Position numbers and translations under genes: made by a program
Source of the DNA: Clostridia bacterium
GTDB taxonomy: Bacteria; Bacillota_A; Clostridia; Christensenellales; Aristaeellaceae
Direction of reading: 5' to 3'
Length of the DNA stretch: 22,104 bases
Assembly (NCBI GenBank): GCA_017517815.1
Contig: JAFWYA010000084.1
Location: forward strand, 1 to 22,104
Part shown: positions 19,657 through 22,104 of the stretch, in pieces
How positions within the stretch are numbered: the stretch's first letter is position 1
Layout of the letters: every line of letters begins with the position of its first letter
The notes under the pieces: generated by a model
Database searches by the model: none
What the model saw: the letters and a program-made list of their open reading frames with translations, nothing else
What the model was told of the DNA's origin: nothing

Positions 19657-21942
19657 ATGGTCACATCTTCCGGCACGACGGGCAAAACCGCGGCCTCATC
19701 GCTTTACCGAAAAAAAGGATTTCTGGCGGCAATTCGCCCTGCGGTCAGACCGGCATTGCTTTCTGTGACTTTGTTTTTGTTCAGCTTTATCCGCTGCTGG
19801 CAGATTCCTTCTCCGTTCGCGGCCGCTTTGCTTGCGGCACTGCCGGACAAGCCGCCTGCGGTATTGCTGGCAGGTCTTGCCGCAGGCGCTGGGCTGCGTG
19901 TGCTTTGGAATATTGAACCTGATGTGTGGCAATATGTGGGCTGCGGACTTTTGTGGATACTGATGCAAAAGTGCCGCCCGCGTACGAATGTGGAAGCGGC
20001 TGCTTTGGGCGGATTGACCATGCTGCCTCGGATTGCAGCGGCGATGATGACTGGGGGAACATTGTCTGTGATGTACAGCTGTGCAGCCCTTCCGCTGGCA
20101 ATGCTGTTTGCAGCAGCGATTCGCTATGGCAAGGAAGCCGTACATCAGGCTGGTGCTTCAGCAAGTCCAGTGGAACGCTGCTGTATGCTGCTGCCGGTTC
20201 TGCTGCTGATGATGGGACTGGGTTTTTTTCGCGTTGGTTCCGTGAACCTGGGCCAGGTGGCTGCAGTATGTGCAGTTTGTGTTTTTTCATGGGCGTCCGG
20301 TCCTGCATTCGGTGTTCTTGGCGGACTGACGTGCGGGCTTGCGCTCACGCTTGGGGGACATGTCAGCTTGATTGCTGTCAGTCTCAGTCTGTGCGGTCTT
20401 TTGTGCGCTATGCCTGTGGTGGTCAGCAAACGATGGCTGGCTCTTCCGGCGGTGGCGGTCGCATGGGCTGCGGCGGCACTGTTAATGCTGGATGGTACAT
20501 CAGCCCTTGATCTGTGGGCAGCGGGAACAGGAAGTATTCTGTACATGCTGATTCCATCAGCGATGCTGGAAAAGATGAAACCGTATCTGCGCGGAGGACA
20601 GACAGGCGGACGAACGACGGACACTGCCTACGTCAGCCAGCGGATCCTCCATATGCGCGAAGCAATCCGGCAGTTGGCTCAGGCGCTTCCAGAGTACGAG
20701 ACGGAGCCTGCCGATGAACTGAAAAGCATACTTTGTGGACAGTGCATGAAAAGGGAAGTGTGCTGGGGACGCAGACCGGCGAGCACCGAACGGCTGCTCA
20801 GTGATATGCTGGAGATTTGCAGCAATGGGAAAGAAATTAACGAAATAACGCTTCCGGCTCTCGGTGAACATGGGTGTCTGCATGCAGAAGCGGCACAGTC
20901 GCTGGTAAAAGATGCGCTGTCCCGTCAGCAGCAGCGCAATACAGCTGTGAGGCGTGCACGGTATAAACGCGAGGTAACGCTGACGCATCTGGCGGCGCTG
21001 TCAGGCACGCTCGGTGAACTGAGCGATATGGCCGTGGGAGAGAGCTTTGACGATCTGCGTGCAGCACATTTGATTACGCAGGCGTTGGAACAATTAAATA
21101 TTCCGGCAAGACTCAGCTATGCAAGACGCGTGGAAGGGCATCTGCAGGCGGCGCTGCAGACCCGCGGAATGCCGCAGAAAACGCTGGATCAACTGCTCGC
21201 CTATCTGGAAACGGAGCAGGAAATGCCGCTTTCGGTTTCGATGGCGGAAAAAGGTGTAATCGAACTGGAGGAAATTCCACTGTACAGCGCTTCTGTCGGA
21301 ATGGCGTCGCTTTGTGCAGATGGCACACAGGGCAACCACTGCGGCGATGCACTCTCTGCAAAACGCTGTGAGGGCGGCAGGTTGCTGATGATGCTGTGCG
21401 ATGGAATGGGCCATGGAGAAAAGGCTCATCAGCAAAGTGAAAAAACCATTGAACTTCTGCTGTTGCTGCTGGAGGTCGGCTATACGCGCCAGCAGGCCAT
21501 AACGGCTGTCAATGGAATAATGCTCGGCGCACAGGAGGAAGAGCGGTTTTCAACGGTTGATCTGGCAGATGTAGATCTGTGGACAGGCGAGGTTTCGTCC
21601 GAAAAGCTGGGGGCGTGCGCATCGTGGGTGATTCGCGGAAATCACATGAAAAAGATCAGCGGTTCTTCTTTGCCGCTGGGAATCATGGAGGAAGCCTCTC
21701 CCACAGCCTCGCAGTATCGGCTGCACAGCGGAGATATTCTGGTGCTGATGAGCGATGGTGTGACGGACGTTTTTGCTGAAGAAAGTCAGCTGCGCACAGC
21801 ATTGATGGACAGTTTGTATATCCAGCCGCAGCGTATGGCCGACGCCATTTTGCGAAATGCTTTGCTGGCTGCCGGAGGCACGCCGAAAGATGATATGAGC
21901 GTGATGGTTTTGCTGTTGTTAAGTAGGCAGCAGGCAAGATAA
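19657..21942 (+). CDS. spoIIE: Stage II sporulation protein E (PP2C-type phosphatase)
   Basis: SpoIIE dephosphorylates SpoIIAA in the forespore, activating sigma-F, and helps asymmetric septation with FtsZ. This protein is 761 residues (B. subtilis 827). The first 300 or so residues contain multiple membrane helices (for example LLSVTLFLFSFIRCW, MLLPVLLLMMGLGFF), then comes a cytosolic central region with CGQCMKREVCW and heptad-like helices. The C-terminal PP2C domain (about 540-755) has its metal-binding acids: D564 in HCGDA, D582 in CDGMGHGE, D700 in MSDGVTD and D745-D746 in PKDDMS. AGGAGG 6 nt upstream sets the start. It has 0A-type sites upstream and stands divergent from the FMN-binding gene. 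An IS-like element begins close after its stop. Confidence 0.96.
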   Translation: MVTSSGTTGKTAASSLYRKKGFLAAIRPAVRPALLSVTLFLFSFIRCWQIPSPFAAALLAALPDKPPAVLLAGLAAGAGLRVLWNIEPDVWQYVGCGLLWILMQKCRPRTNVEAAALGGLTMLPRIAAAMMTGGTLSVMYSCAALPLAMLFAAAIRYGKEAVHQAGASASPVERCCMLLPVLLLMMGLGFFRVGSVNLGQVAAVCAVCVFSWASGPAFGVLGGLTCGLALTLGGHVSLIAVSLSLCGLLCAMPVVVSKRWLALPAVAVAWAAAALLMLDGTSALDLWAAGTGSILYMLIPSAMLEKMKPYLRGGQTGGRTTDTAYVSQRILHMREAIRQLAQALPEYETEPADELKSILCGQCMKREVCWGRRPASTERLLSDMLEICSNGKEINEITLPALGEHGCLHAEAAQSLVKDALSRQQQRNTAVRRARYKREVTLTHLAALSGTLGELSDMAVGESFDDLRAAHLITQALEQLNIPARLSYARRVEGHLQAALQTRGMPQKTLDQLLAYLETEQEMPLSVSMAEKGVIELEEIPLYSASVGMASLCADGTQGNHCGDALSAKRCEGGRLLMMLCDGMGHGEKAHQQSEKTIELLLLLLEVGYTRQQAITAVNGIMLGAQEEERFSTVDLADVDLWTGEVSSEKLGACASWVIRGNHMKKISGSSLPLGIMEEASPTASQYRLHSGDILVLMSDGVTDVFAEESQLRTALMDSLYIQPQRMADAILRNALLAAGGTPKDDMSVMVLLLLSRQQAR

Positions 21943-21973
21943 AAAACAAGCAGTGCCTTACCGGTGAAGTGAT

Positions 21974-22011
21974 AAAAAGAAGGTAGACACGAAAGTGCCT
22001 GCCTTCTTTTT
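21974..22011 (+). terminator. Strong intrinsic-terminator-type hairpin after spoIIE, probably within the IS end
   Basis: AAAAAGAAGGTAG (21974-21986) pairs with CTGCCTTCTTTTT (one G-U); an A/C mismatch, then CAC/GTG closes a GAAA tetraloop. The right arm ends in TTTTT, so it should stop spoIIE transcripts and also shield the transposase from outside read-through. Confidence 0.85.
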
Positions 22012-22040
22012 GCGCTATAATGAGAGATGGAGGTGGAAAT

Positions 22041-22104
22041 ATGGCAAGGAAATACACCATACGAAGCAAAGAAGAGAAGATGTCGATAGTAAAACAAGTT
22101 CTTA
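22041..22104 (+). CDS. IS3-type transposase/helix-turn-helix protein, N-terminus only
   Basis: The first 21 codons read MARKYTIRSKEEKMSIVKQVL, continuing past the window edge. This resembles the start of IS3-family OrfA proteins, where a (Y/F)(S/T)xxxKxxxVxxxL helix opens a helix-turn-helix DNA-binding domain. GGAGGTGG (22029-22036) lies 4 nt upstream of the ATG and a TATAAT at 22016-22021 could drive it. Too little is visible for a firm family call; another small HTH protein is possible. Codon use (AAA, ATA, AGG) is more AT-rich than the neighbouring chromosomal genes, consistent with foreign origin. Confidence 0.6.
   Translation, partial: MARKYTIRSKEEKMSIVKQVL

Larger units (their letters stand above)
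21965..22104 (+). mobile_element. Left end of an IS3-like insertion sequence (continues beyond window)
   Basis: The region combines a hairpin, a TATAAT (22016-22021), a strong GGAGGTGG and the start of a transposase-type helix-turn-helix protein, an arrangement typical of the left end of IS3-family elements. A possible terminus is TGAAGTGATAAAAAGAAGG at 21965, since IS3 ends begin with TG and often carry an A-tract followed by TAGACA-like sequence. The right end is outside the window, so the boundary is a guess. Confidence 0.5.

Overview
This window looks like chromosomal DNA from an endospore-forming member of the Bacillota (Clostridia). The evidence is a complete spoIIE, a Spo0A-family regulator, HPr kinase (hprK), strong AGGAGG-type ribosome binding sites, sigma-A promoters, and typical clostridial small families (DUF378, TSCPD/TIGR03905, MmcQ/YjbR). 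Base composition looks moderately GC-rich by eye. That, the Pro/Thr-rich secreted protein and the 3' end of a kduI pectin/uronate gene would fit an uncultured gut or rumen lineage; this placement is a guess. There are no rRNA or tRNA genes, no CRISPR array, and no non-coding gap longer than about 160 bp.

Layout. (1) 1-681: the 3' end of kduI and a convergent MmcQ/YjbR gene share a bidirectional terminator. (2) 722-4960: divergent sigma-A promoters, then a tightly coupled plus-strand operon of a WbpM/PglF-type nucleotide-sugar dehydratase, tadA, a Cof-type HAD phosphatase and hprK. asnS follows from its own promoter and ends at a terminator shared with the next minus-strand operon. (3) 11033-6500, minus strand: a three-gene operon with a clear promoter. 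It encodes a bitopic membrane protein with a repetitive acidic cytosolic tail, a secreted Pro/Thr-linker protein with SH3-like modules, and a CbbX/SpoVK-type AAA+ ATPase. This is the best candidate in the window for an uncharacterised envelope system. (4) 16535-11090, minus strand: TSCPD protein, DEAD-box helicase, CofE-like ligase, EamA transporter, peptidase T and an SDR epimerase, ending at a good terminator. (5) 16536-21942, a sporulation-flavoured region: a Cys-rich propeller-like protein, DUF378, a Spo0A-like regulator with a degenerate receiver, a tandem FMN-binding membrane protein, and spoIIE. All three perfect Spo0A-box heptamers (TGTCGAA) that I found in the window lie in intergenic gaps of this region. 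(6) 21965-22104: the left end of an IS3-like element, just downstream of spoIIE.

How the genes may work together. spoIIE has an upstream Spo0A box and a promoter-like arrangement with a long 21-bp spacer overlapping a near-match box, similar to the Spo0A~P-activated sigma-A promoters of Bacillus. The neighbouring Spo0A paralogue keeps the DNA-binding domain but lacks the phosphoacceptor Asp, so it may be a phosphorylation-independent modulator of the same boxes; this is inference. Several genes use TTG or GTG starts, chosen here because well-spaced ribosome binding sites support them.
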